From JAWBOD01 sp964651405 (GTDB lineage Archaea > Aenigmatarchaeota > Aenigmatarchaeia > Aenigmatarchaeales > Aenigmatarchaeaceae), in assembly GCA_964651405.1 (NCBI GenBank), contig CAZYZB010000022.1, positions 1-14,155 of the forward strand: a stretch of 14,155 nucleotides of DNA, in the 5' to 3' direction. This document shows positions 4,919-12,432 of the stretch, one piece after another. Both the position numbers and the translations under genes were made by a program. The first letter of the stretch is position 1; every line of letters begins with the position of its first letter. Below the pieces are notes generated by a model. The model did no database searches and was not told the DNA's origin. It saw only the letters and a list, made by a program, of their open reading frames with translations.

Positions 4919-7696
4919 ATGAAAGACGCTTTATTGATACTAGCGGTTTTAATTATTGTAGGAATAGCAATTTATACATTCATACCTCCTACTACTCAGA
5001 CTTCTGTAGATACTGTAAAGAAGTTTGCTTCATATGAAGAACTAAAAAGCTTTCTAAAAAGTAACATGGAATCTTATGCGGGATATTACGGAGGAACATT
5101 TGGAGCTCTTTCATCCACCGCAGGCACAGCAGTAATGCAAACAACTACAGCAATGAAAGAATCTGCTGCCCCAACAGCTGCACCTTTAACTGATGGAGGA
5201 GGTGCTGGAGAATATTCTACCACAAATATTCAAGTAGAAGGTGTTGATGAAGCAGACATTGTAAAAAACGATGGGAAGTATATCTACACCGTGACTGGAA
5301 AAAAAGTTATCATAGTTGATGCTTATCCAGCAGAAAGCTCTAAAATAATATCTCAAATAGAGCTTAATGGAACCGTACAAGAAATATTTGTAAATAAAGA
5401 CAAGTTGGTTGTTTTTGGATGGGAATATAGTTATGATTATTCTTCAGAAGTAACCTCTGAGATCGGCATAGTTCCTCCTTCATATAGTAGACCAAAAACC
5501 TTTGTTAAAATATATGACATAACAGACAGGTCTAACCCAGTTCTAAAGAGAGATGTTACTGTTGATGGCAATTATTATGATTCAAGAATGATAGGAAATT
5601 ATGTTTACACTATAGTTAACGAACCAGTCTATTATGGTGGATATTATGGCGGCGGATCAGATGTCGTACCCTTACCTATAATCACTTCTAATAATATTGC
5701 AAAGACAGTAGCAGCATCTGATATCTATTATTTTGATTACCCTGATTATTCTTATGTCTTCACAAACATACTTGCAATAAACACTCAGGATGATAACGAG
5801 GATCTTTCTAGCAAGACATTCCTAACAAGCTATAGTCAGAACATGTTTGTCTCACAAACAAACATATATTATGTTTATACAAAAAGAGCTAATATGTATG
5901 ACTTTTATGACAAGATAATTGATGAAGTAGTTATACCAGCTGTTCCAGCAGAAGAACAGAAGAAAATGAACGATGTAAAGAACATGAACATAAGCAAGTC
6001 TGAGAAAGTACAGCAAATAATAGTAATATTCCAGAATTATATGAAAACATTAAATCCAGAGGAATCAGCTAAGTTAATGAATGTTACTCAACAGAAAATG
6101 GAAAAGGTTCAAGCTGATATTGCTAAGGAAATGGAAAAAACCATAATACACAAGATTTCTGTTGACAATGGAAAAATAGATTATAAGACAAGTGGAGAAG
6201 TTCCAGGATATCCTTTAAACCAATTCTCTATGGATGAATATAATAATAACTTTAGAATAGCTACTACCACGGACTCTTGGAGGTCTACTGGTTCTCTTAA
6301 TCATGTTTACATTCTTGATAGCAATCTTAAGATAACTGGAAAATTAGAGGACCTTGCTCATGGAGAAAGAATCTATTCTGTTAGACTCCTTGGAAACAAG
6401 GGATACATGGTAACCTTCAGGCAAGTTGATCCTTTGTTTGTTATAGACTTGAGCGATCCTAATAATCCTAGAGTTCTCGGCTTTTTGAAAATACCAGGAG
6501 TTTCAGATTACTTGCATCCTTATGATGAAAATCATATAATCGGAGTGGGATTAGATGCTTCAGAACAAGGAACAATAAAAGGAATGAAACTATCTTTGTT
6601 CGACGTTAGTGATGTGTCAAATCCAACAGAAATCTCAAAATACATAATAGGTGAAAGAGGCACAACCTCAGAAGCTTTAAACGATCACAAGGCTTTCTTG
6701 TTCAGCAAAGAAAAGAACCTTCTAGTGATACCGGTTAGACTAGCAGAAGGTGGAAGGTACAACACATGGCAAGGAGCTTATGTCTTTAATATTGATTTAA
6801 CTAATGGAATTACATTAAAAGGAAAAATATCTCATGCTTATGAAAAAATAGGTTCTTGCACAGGTGATTTTTGTCCTACGTGGACTGATGGAAAGTTTGG
6901 CAAGGCACTAAGCCTTAATGGAAACAATGAATATGTTTCAATTCCAAATTCTCAAAGCTTAAACATGCCAAAGCAACTTACTATTAGCGCTTGGGTTAAG
7001 TTCGATGAAATACAAAAGCAACCAATAGTCACAAAGGCAGAATATGGTAATTACCAATATTATTTGGGAATGACTTCAACAGGCGCTATTGAATTCACTG
7101 TTAATGAAGATGATACTTGGAAAACTACAAACACAAGATTAGAGACAGGACAGTGGTATCACATAGCTGTGACAGCAGACAGGAACACTGATGCCATAAG
7201 GATTTATATTAACGGCGTTGAAGATGCCAACTCACCATTCACAGCAGAGTATCCTTTCCACAGAAATTCAAACGATGTTAGAATAGGAGCTGCTGAAGAG
7301 TATAGTTATCAAAATCTAAGAGGCACAGTTGATGATGTCATAATAGTAAACAGATCTTTATCCAAAGATGAAATAACTCAATTGTATCAGAATGATAACG
7401 ATATTGTAATGCCTTCTGATACCGTACTTCACTTGAAATTCAACGAAGGAGAAGGAACCAGAGTAGAGGACTCAAGTGGATTTGGAAACAGTGGGACAGT
7501 AACTCGTGGAAATGAATATAGTTATTATAGTTATGATTATTCAAAAGAGATAAGAAGATCCTTGTACATGGATAGCGTTCTTTATACAATTTCAAGCAAA
7601 ATTATAAAGATGAATAATTTGGACAGCTTGAGTGATATAAACAAAGTAGAACTTCCTTATGATCAAGAAGAATACTATCCTGTAAGAGGAGTTTAA
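4919..7696 (+). CDS. Membrane-anchored beta-propeller protein with an inserted LamG-like domain
   Basis: This 925-residue surface protein has an uncleaved-looking signal anchor at about residues 4-23, then a Ser/Thr/Ala/Gly-rich linker. The motif TTNIQVEGVDEADIV at about 101-115 marks the start of the archaeal/bacterial beta-propeller domain (the C-terminal secreted propeller family, Pfam Beta_propel as I recall it). A helical segment at about 331-408 interrupts the propeller, followed by GYPLNQFSMDEY, a conserved-looking stretch. Propeller strands continue to about 640 and resume at about 878 with RRSLYMDSVLYTISS. Between them, about 645-866, lies a LamG/concanavalin-like domain (WTDGKFGKALSLNG, TISAWVKF, GQWYHIAVTAD, VDDVIIVNRSLS) whose usual first strand (LKFNEGEGTRVEDSSG) comes at its end, not its start. 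A C647/C652 pair begins the insert. The likely role is extracellular binding, perhaps carbohydrate or cell contact; no catalytic motif is seen. Confidence 0.85.
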   Translation: MKDALLILAVLIIVGIAIYTFIPPTTQTSVDTVKKFASYEELKSFLKSNMESYAGYYGGTFGALSSTAGTAVMQTTTAMKESAAPTAAPLTDGGGAGEYSTTNIQVEGVDEADIVKNDGKYIYTVTGKKVIIVDAYPAESSKIISQIELNGTVQEIFVNKDKLVVFGWEYSYDYSSEVTSEIGIVPPSYSRPKTFVKIYDITDRSNPVLKRDVTVDGNYYDSRMIGNYVYTIVNEPVYYGGYYGGGSDVVPLPIITSNNIAKTVAASDIYYFDYPDYSYVFTNILAINTQDDNEDLSSKTFLTSYSQNMFVSQTNIYYVYTKRANMYDFYDKIIDEVVIPAVPAEEQKKMNDVKNMNISKSEKVQQIIVIFQNYMKTLNPEESAKLMNVTQQKMEKVQADIAKEMEKTIIHKISVDNGKIDYKTSGEVPGYPLNQFSMDEYNNNFRIATTTDSWRSTGSLNHVYILDSNLKITGKLEDLAHGERIYSVRLLGNKGYMVTFRQVDPLFVIDLSDPNNPRVLGFLKIPGVSDYLHPYDENHIIGVGLDASEQGTIKGMKLSLFDVSDVSNPTEISKYIIGERGTTSEALNDHKAFLFSKEKNLLVIPVRLAEGGRYNTWQGAYVFNIDLTNGITLKGKISHAYEKIGSCTGDFCPTWTDGKFGKALSLNGNNEYVSIPNSQSLNMPKQLTISAWVKFDEIQKQPIVTKAEYGNYQYYLGMTSTGAIEFTVNEDDTWKTTNTRLETGQWYHIAVTADRNTDAIRIYINGVEDANSPFTAEYPFHRNSNDVRIGAAEEYSYQNLRGTVDDVIIVNRSLSKDEITQLYQNDNDIVMPSDTVLHLKFNEGEGTRVEDSSGFGNSGTVTRGNEYSYYSYDYSKEIRRSLYMDSVLYTISSKIIKMNNLDSLSDINKVELPYDQEEYYPVRGV

Positions 7697-7697
7697 T

Positions 7698-8174
7698 TTA
7701 CTTTGGAATTATTATTCCATCCAAGTCTTCATATTTTCCTTCTAGGTATGCCTTGGCTGTTAAAGCACAAAGCAATGCATCATATTCATCTTTATTTTTT
7801 CTAGGTTCCTTAGATAATCCTAAAACTTTTTCTGATGCGTTCGAGAAAACTTCAATGACTTTGTAACCTTTTTCCTTCAGAATCTTCACAAGCTGTGAAG
7901 CACGTAAGACCAATATCCTCATAGTAGGAAAAGCAGGTGACACAGGTTGGAACCCTCTTTTTAATAATTTTTCATCAGCAGTCCTCCATATGCCAGTTCT
8001 AGGAAGCCAGAAAGGAGCATCTACTGCAATACAATCTGGTTTTACTTCATCTATCTCTCTTAGTATTTCTGCATCAGAGAATAGAAGTTTTGTTTGAGAA
8101 CCATTTTCATCTAGAAGACAAAAACCAGTAGGATTTTCGACCTTTCCAGCAAGGTCTATGCCTACTACTTTCAT
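7698..8174 (-). CDS. DUF429 family predicted RNase H-fold nuclease
   Basis: This 158-residue soluble protein has the DUF429 pattern. It opens with VVGIDLAGK and then NPTG, the first strand of an RNase H-like fold with D7. AVDAPFWLP carries D52, VIEVFSNAS carries E108, and NKDEYDALLCALTA carries D129 and D132 in the C-terminal helix. These spaced acidic residues are those expected for a two-metal nuclease centre, and the family is described only as a predicted nuclease; no substrate is known to me. Length is on the short side for the family. The gene is convergent with the propeller gene, one base between stops, and divergent from the next gene over about 50 bases. It has a TATA-like box 27 bases from its ATG. 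Cytoplasmic; role in the cell unknown. Confidence 0.8.
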   Translation of the reverse strand: MKVVGIDLAGKVENPTGFCLLDENGSQTKLLFSDAEILREIDEVKPDCIAVDAPFWLPRTGIWRTADEKLLKRGFQPVSPAFPTMRILVLRASQLVKILKEKGYKVIEVFSNASEKVLGLSKEPRKNKDEYDALLCALTAKAYLEGKYEDLDGIIIPK

Positions 8175-8197
8175 ATTAAATAATTGCAGGTAAATTG

Positions 8198-8205
8198 ATA
8201 AATAC
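8198..8205. promoter_or_regulatory. Single AT element that may serve two divergent genes
   Basis: GATAAATA on the plus strand (TATTTATC on the minus) is centred about 25 bases before the ATG at 8226 and about 27 bases before the minus-strand ATG at 8174. No second good box is visible in this 51-base gap, so both genes may use the same TATA element in opposite directions. Confidence 0.45.
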
Positions 8206-8225
8206 GCATTAATTTAATTCTTATT

Positions 8226-8846
8226 ATGAAGTGGATGGTTATAATCATTTTAATGATGTTTTTGGTAGCTGGGTATACTATGTGGACTTTGTATGGAAGT
8301 CAGCAAAGCGAAACATCCTGCAATCCTCCATACATAAAATATGGTAATAAATGTTGCCTAGATGAAAATAAAGATGGTACATGCGATAGTGCTGAACAAA
8401 AGTCAACAAATATAGACTCGTTGCAAAGTGCTGTAAACGCAGTTGATAAACTAGAAACTAATTACACTCTTAATTGTAAAGGTGGCATAAAAGAGAATGT
8501 TCTTTACATTGTTCACGTTATCAAGTCTCAAGATTACATAGAATGCTCAAAGCTAAAAGAGAGGATTGATGTTGTAAAAGCAAAGCCTGGAATTTTTGAC
8601 AACTATTTGAAAATAATAGATGACTGCAATAGCAATACAATAGAAGCTCTTTCAAGAACATTAAAAGGATTTTCTTATGGTCGGCTATTACCATTAAGAA
8701 AAACGATTTCTAATTCAGATGATTTTTATTATATTTATTCTGGTTGTGTTCATGAACCAGATAATTTAGGTAGTATATTTTCATTTTTCCAGATGGCTGT
8801 GGACACTGGTTCTGGAGTAGCTGTAGGCATGAGCACTGCCCGCTAA
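8226..8846 (+). CDS. Small exported or membrane-anchored cysteine-rich protein
   Basis: The 206-residue product starts with a hydrophobic segment (about 3-23) acting as signal peptide or anchor. Then comes a compact Cys motif at about 33-54: CNPPYIKYGNKCC followed by DENKDGTCD. The second part resembles an Asp/Asn/Gly metal-binding loop of the dockerin or EF-hand kind, here bounded by cysteines that could form disulfides outside the cell. Similar CC-D-N-G-CD modules occur, as I recall, just after the signal segment in many exported proteins of DPANN archaea. The remainder (about 62-206) is mixed helical with further Cys (near 84, 102, 133 and 173) and no motif I recognise. The start is the ATG at the expected distance from the shared AT element. 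No function is proposed. Confidence 0.72.
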   Translation: MKWMVIIILMMFLVAGYTMWTLYGSQQSETSCNPPYIKYGNKCCLDENKDGTCDSAEQKSTNIDSLQSAVNAVDKLETNYTLNCKGGIKENVLYIVHVIKSQDYIECSKLKERIDVVKAKPGIFDNYLKIIDDCNSNTIEALSRTLKGFSYGRLLPLRKTISNSDDFYYIYSGCVHEPDNLGSIFSFFQMAVDTGSGVAVGMSTAR

Positions 8847-8865
8847 GTTTAAAAAACATATCAAG

Positions 8866-8872
8866 TTTAAAT
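8866..8872 (+). promoter_or_regulatory. TATA box of the unknown soluble protein gene
   Basis: TTTAAAT is centred 27 bases before the ATG at 8896, matching the leaderless spacing seen elsewhere here. Confidence 0.6.
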
Positions 8873-8895
8873 CTTTTTCCTTCCAAGTAAAAGTT

Positions 8896-9606
8896 ATGGT
8901 TGATGTTAAAAAAGTTCTAGAAAGAGTAGGGCTTAATCCATTGCCAACTAAACACACGTTATATTGTGATTATTTAGGTAAGGATAGAAGTTTTGAATTC
9001 TTAGGATTTCTTTCATTAGGTGATGGAACCTATGTTACACCATATACTTTAGGTAAAGAAGTAAGCTCAGGAGAATTAGAGTGCTTAACAGATGGTGAAT
9101 CCCTTAATGTTTTAAACACATTTGCTATAGAAAAATGGGGGAAGAAATATGCATTAGCACCTCATGCAGCACTCTTGGAAATTGCTAAGAATTCTCATAC
9201 GGATCCTCAGCTTTTTAATGAAGTAAAAGGAGTTAGAATGCTTACAAATACAGTTGCATTAAGAAAAAATAGAACACTTGAACTAGGTTACATGCCTTTT
9301 TTTGGAGAAGATGGAGAAATAAAAGAATTTTTAAACGGTAAAGTGAAAGCAAAGGTAGATGGTGAAGGAGGAGCCTATTATATAGGTCGCAGTGACTCTT
9401 GGTTTGCTCCTGACAATTCAGAAAGCAAACATAATGCTAGATATTCTTCAGATTCTATACATTTTTATCCTAGAAGAGATGGTGTTCATTTGCCAGAAGC
9501 AAGTGTTAGCATAGTTATAACAGATGACAAAAAGACGCATGTCTTTTCCAATAATAGTTTGTCTCATAGAGATGTTACCACTAGATTTCCAATTGTTAAG
9601 TTATAG
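8896..9606 (+). CDS. Protein of unknown function, soluble
   Basis: The gene encodes 236 residues with ordinary codon use for the window and a promoter at the proper distance, so it is very likely real. There is no signal peptide or membrane segment, and no family I recognise. The sequence looks beta-rich after residue 110, with several Gly and aromatic turns (GYMPFFGEDGEI, GEGGAYYIGRSDSWFAP) and a C-terminal strand with a basic-aromatic stretch, SIHFYPRRDGVHLPEAS. The N-terminal part (about 10-75) has alternating strands and turns such as LYCDYLG and GDGTYVTPYTLG. Only two Cys are present. It is monocistronic, between the exported Cys protein and SRP54. No partner is suggested by context. Confidence 0.7.
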   Translation: MVDVKKVLERVGLNPLPTKHTLYCDYLGKDRSFEFLGFLSLGDGTYVTPYTLGKEVSSGELECLTDGESLNVLNTFAIEKWGKKYALAPHAALLEIAKNSHTDPQLFNEVKGVRMLTNTVALRKNRTLELGYMPFFGEDGEIKEFLNGKVKAKVDGEGGAYYIGRSDSWFAPDNSESKHNARYSSDSIHFYPRRDGVHLPEASVSIVITDDKKTHVFSNNSLSHRDVTTRFPIVKL

Positions 9607-9611
9607 GAAAA

Positions 9612-9620
9612 TATTTAAGA
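9612..9620 (+). promoter_or_regulatory. TATA box of the SRP54-TrmY unit
   Basis: TATTTAAGA is centred about 27 bases before the ATG at 9643. No ribosome binding site precedes that ATG, which agrees with a leaderless message. Confidence 0.6.
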
Positions 9621-9642
9621 GTGTTAAGATTAAATTCTTCTT

Positions 9643-10962
9643 ATGCTTGAAAAGCTTAGCGAAGGATTGAAAGAAGCTCTAAGAAAAATAACAGGAGCAG
9701 GATACGTCGATAAGAATGTTCTAGATGAACTAGCTAAAGATATTCAGAAAACTTTGCTTGCATCAGATGTTGATGTTAAACTTGCTTCAGACTTGACAGA
9801 AAGAATAAAAAACAGAGCTTTAAACGAGAAACCTTCTGGTGGAGTGACAGCCAAAGAGCATGTAATAAAGATAGTTTATGATGAGTTGGTAAGACTAGTA
9901 GGTGAAAAGTCTGAGCTTAGCTTAAAGCCAGGAAGAGTAATGTTTGTTGGTTTGTTTGGTGCTGGTAAAACAACATCCATAGGCAAGCTAGCTAAATTTT
10001 ATCAGAAAAAAGGTTTAAGACCTGCTTTGATAGGATGCGATGTCCATCGTCCAGCTGCTATGGACCAACTGTTGCAATTATCATCTCAAATTAACGTTCC
10101 TTGCTATGCGCCGAAGGATGTAAAGGACCCAATAGAAATTTCAAAAACAGGCATTGAAAAATTCAAGAAATATGATATCCTAATATTCGATGCTTCTGGA
10201 AGAAGCTCCTTGGATAAGGAACTAGCAGACGAGTTAAAAAGACTAGGAGAATTTGTAAAACCTAACGAAGTTTTATTAACAATACCAGCAGACTTGGGAC
10301 AGGCAGCAGGACAGCAGGCAGAGGGCTTCAAGAAACTTGTTGGTATAACTGGAATATTTTTGACAAAGATGGATTCAACAGCCAGAGGCGGCGGAGCAAT
10401 AACATCCTGCGCAATTACAGGAGCTCCTATAAAATTTATCGGCACTGGCGAAAAAATTGATGCAATAGAAGTTTTTGACCCAGAAAGATTTATTTCAAGA
10501 CTTATAGGTTTCGGAGACATACAAGGCTTGATAGAGAAAGCAAAGGAAGCTGACTTCAAGCCAGAGACAGCAGAGAAGATAATAGAAGGAAAGTTCACAA
10601 TGAACGAGTTCCTCGAGCAATTGCAGTCAATGAAAAAGATGGGCTCATTGAAATCTATGTTAGGAATGATGCCTGGTCTTCCAGTAAAGATACCAAAAGA
10701 ATTTGATATAGACAAACAAGAAGAAAAAATGAAGAAATGGACAATCATAATACAATCCATGACACAAGAAGAGAGAGATGACCCTCAGATAATAGATGCT
10801 TCAAGAATCAAGAGAATATCGAAAGGATCTGGAGCTACTGAGTCAGAAGTAAGAGACATGTTGAAGCATTATGAACAAACAAAGAAAATGGTTAAGATGA
10901 TTTCTAGTGGTGGAAAAAGAGGACTATTTTCCAAGTTCGCAAAGAAATTCAAAGGGTTTTGA
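9643..10962 (+). CDS. srp54: SRP54, signal recognition particle GTPase
   Basis: SRP54 binds signal sequences on nascent chains and 7S RNA, then pairs with FtsY at the membrane. The 439 residues split into an N domain (about 1-88), a G domain (about 89-295) and a methionine-rich M domain (about 300-432) holding MKKMGSLKSMLGMMPG and the RNA-binding helix region RIKRISKGSGA (388-398). The C-terminus is a basic tail. The GTPase motifs are recognisable but not canonical: the P-loop is GLFGAGKT (103-110), with Phe105 where SRP54 usually has Gln; the G3 motif is DASGR (183-187) rather than DTAGR; and the G4 region reads TKMDSTARGGG (241-251) rather than TKLDGTAKGGG. Lys109, the G3 Asp and Gly, and the G4 Asp are kept, so activity is likely retained. 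TrmY follows after two bases. Confidence 0.96.
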   Translation: MLEKLSEGLKEALRKITGAGYVDKNVLDELAKDIQKTLLASDVDVKLASDLTERIKNRALNEKPSGGVTAKEHVIKIVYDELVRLVGEKSELSLKPGRVMFVGLFGAGKTTSIGKLAKFYQKKGLRPALIGCDVHRPAAMDQLLQLSSQINVPCYAPKDVKDPIEISKTGIEKFKKYDILIFDASGRSSLDKELADELKRLGEFVKPNEVLLTIPADLGQAAGQQAEGFKKLVGITGIFLTKMDSTARGGGAITSCAITGAPIKFIGTGEKIDAIEVFDPERFISRLIGFGDIQGLIEKAKEADFKPETAEKIIEGKFTMNEFLEQLQSMKKMGSLKSMLGMMPGLPVKIPKEFDIDKQEEKMKKWTIIIQSMTQEERDDPQIIDASRIKRISKGSGATESEVRDMLKHYEQTKKMVKMISSGGKRGLFSKFAKKFKGF

Positions 10963-10964
10963 TA

Positions 10965-11540
10965 ATGAGAACATTCGTTCTTTATGCAAGAAAGGCTAGA
11001 ACTGACAGCAACTTTAAACTAGGCGATCTAATAAATGCTGGAAGAATGGATTTGGTCTGTCGCTGCATATCTTCTGCTCTATGGCTCTCGCATAATGTTA
11101 GAGGAGACACAAGGATATTTGTTGTTCTAAATGGTCCACCAAAGCCACCTGTTACAATATGCTTTCAAGGCTCCATGCTTTCAAAGGTTTATGTTGACGA
11201 GATGACTAATGCCAAGTGGATTAAAAAGTTATTATCAATGAAGTTTGGAAAAGAATGGCTTGAGATTGATGCAACAAAGATTGCTAGAAAGAGCTTCCAA
11301 GAAGTTTTAACAGAGCTGAATGGAAAGAATTACGTCTTGCATGAAAAAGGAGAGTTCATAGATAATGTAAAATTGGATGAAAATCCTATTATAGTTTTGG
11401 GAGATCAAATTGGTATTTCAAGAGCAGAAGAAAAATTTGCACTCCGAAACGGTGAAAAAATTTCTTTAGGGAAGAATGTATATCTTGCAAGTTCTTGTAT
11501 ATCCATTATAAATTGGATTCTGGATCAAAGAGGTTTGTAA
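10965..11540 (+). CDS. trmY: TrmY, tRNA pseudouridine-54 N1-methyltransferase
   Basis: TrmY is a SPOUT-class methyltransferase that uses S-adenosylmethionine to convert pseudouridine 54 of archaeal tRNAs to N1-methylpseudouridine, the archaeal counterpart of ribothymidine 54. The 191-residue protein has FVLYARKA at the start, a Cys/Ser-rich helix, VVLNGPPKPPV in the middle, and the C-terminal SPOUT knot: IIVLGDQIGIS followed by ISLGKNVYLASSCISIINWILD, which form the cofactor pocket. Length is normal for the family. I start it at the ATG at 10965, two bases after the SRP54 stop; an in-frame TTG at 10959 is less likely. It is co-transcribed with srp54. Its end overlaps the convergent homing endonuclease gene by 16 bases, leaving the C-terminal helix apparently whole. 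Confidence 0.92.
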   Translation: MRTFVLYARKARTDSNFKLGDLINAGRMDLVCRCISSALWLSHNVRGDTRIFVVLNGPPKPPVTICFQGSMLSKVYVDEMTNAKWIKKLLSMKFGKEWLEIDATKIARKSFQEVLTELNGKNYVLHEKGEFIDNVKLDENPIIVLGDQIGISRAEEKFALRNGEKISLGKNVYLASSCISIINWILDQRGL

Positions 11541-12379
11541 GAATTTATCAAATTTTCCAGTCTTTCTTGTTTTCGCTTTATAGAAAATCCGATGCTTTCA
11601 TAAAACAATTTCAAATTTTCTTTAGAACTAATCTGGATTACAAAATATGAGCTTGGTAAAAGCTTCCTATTATCTATAAAGCGAATTTTAGAATTTCTGA
11701 TATATACTTTCGGTTCAATCTTAAAACTCTCTAAAATATTACTTACCATTTTTATTATTTTAACTGATTTGTTCGCAAAAACAATCTTCTTGCTTTGAAC
11801 ATCAACACTACCTTCGGCATCAAATATTCCTCTTAAAAATGAAGATTTGATATTATCATCTAATCCAAATAAATTACTTAAATCAAAATCTCTTAAACAT
11901 CTAGCTATAGAAAGAAGATAAGACCATACATGCCAGACATTTCTATAAAAGATTAACTTGCATTTAGTATTACTCCATTTTTCTAACGAATTTTTGAAGT
12001 TAATTGCATAGTCCTTATCTTTTGTTACCAACTCGATTTGTCCCATAGTCCTATTATCTCTTTTCCTAATTGTAACACAACCATCACCTAATACTGAACC
12101 CAAAATAAACGCAAACTCAGGAGTTATGGTTAATCTCAGATTATTATATTTTTCTTCTCTTAACTTCCTGTTTATTTTATTATATTTTCTTATCTTCTTT
12201 AAACTGGAGTCTCGATACTTCCTTGAATATCTAAGAGGTAAAGAACTCTTGCTCCAGAAATATAGCACAGATTGCGGTATTCCCATTATCTTAGATATTT
12301 TGTTTGTAGAAAATCCAATTTTCTTAAGTTTTAAGAACTTCTTATAATGTTTCATATTATACGTCTTATTCATTTTCAT
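11525..12379 (-). CDS. Free-standing LAGLIDADG homing endonuclease with an N-terminal helix-turn-helix
   Basis: The 284-residue protein has two LAGLIDADG motifs: ILGSVLGDG at 92-100 with acidic D99, and LRGIFDAEG at 182-190 with acidic E189. Both metal-binding residues are present, so it could be an active monomeric double-motif enzyme that cleaves a long DNA target. Residues about 22-44 (FSTNKISKIMGIPQSVLYFW) look like a helix-turn-helix, followed by a basic stretch rich in Arg, Lys and Tyr. Such enzymes normally live in introns or inteins, but here neither flanking gene (TrmY or Pus10) is interrupted, and the gene runs against both. The ATG at 12379 is used; the ATG at 12373 is an alternative. 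It overlaps the end of trmY by 16 bases. It looks intact, with no frameshift or internal stop. Confidence 0.85.
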   Translation of the reverse strand: MKMNKTYNMKHYKKFLKLKKIGFSTNKISKIMGIPQSVLYFWSKSSLPLRYSRKYRDSSLKKIRKYNKINRKLREEKYNNLRLTITPEFAFILGSVLGDGCVTIRKRDNRTMGQIELVTKDKDYAINFKNSLEKWSNTKCKLIFYRNVWHVWSYLLSIARCLRDFDLSNLFGLDDNIKSSFLRGIFDAEGSVDVQSKKIVFANKSVKIIKMVSNILESFKIEPKVYIRNSKIRFIDNRKLLPSSYFVIQISSKENLKLFYESIGFSIKRKQERLENLINSYKPL

Positions 12380-12404
12380 CAGACGAAATCAATTAGTAGA
12401 TAGT

Positions 12405-12414
12405 ATTTAATATA
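12405..12414. promoter_or_regulatory. AT element between the homing endonuclease gene and pus10
   Basis: ATTTAATATA lies 23 bases (centre to start) before the GTG at 12433 on the plus strand. The same element read as TATATTAAAT lies about 31 bases before the minus-strand ATG at 12379. It could be the TATA box of either gene or of both. Confidence 0.4.
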
Positions 12415-12432
12415 TCTTATTAACTTGAAGAA

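Noticed and set aside
10104..10760. A 218-codon open frame on the minus strand
   Set aside because: It lies fully antisense to the conserved G and M domains of SRP54. Its product is a Ser/Pro/Ile-rich shadow with no promoter and no family pattern.
10959..10964. TTG start for TrmY overlapping the SRP54 stop
   Set aside because: The ATG six bases later gives the usual TrmY N-terminus (MRTFVLYARK).
12126..12347. A plus-strand open frame of 73 codons opposite the homing endonuclease gene
   Set aside because: It is a Phe/Leu/Ile-rich shadow of the Lys-rich N-terminal region of the endonuclease, with no start signal.
11525..12379. The homing endonuclease gene as part of an intron or intein
   Set aside because: TrmY and Pus10 both read through complete and end or start outside it, and no split host gene or tRNA is visible on either side.
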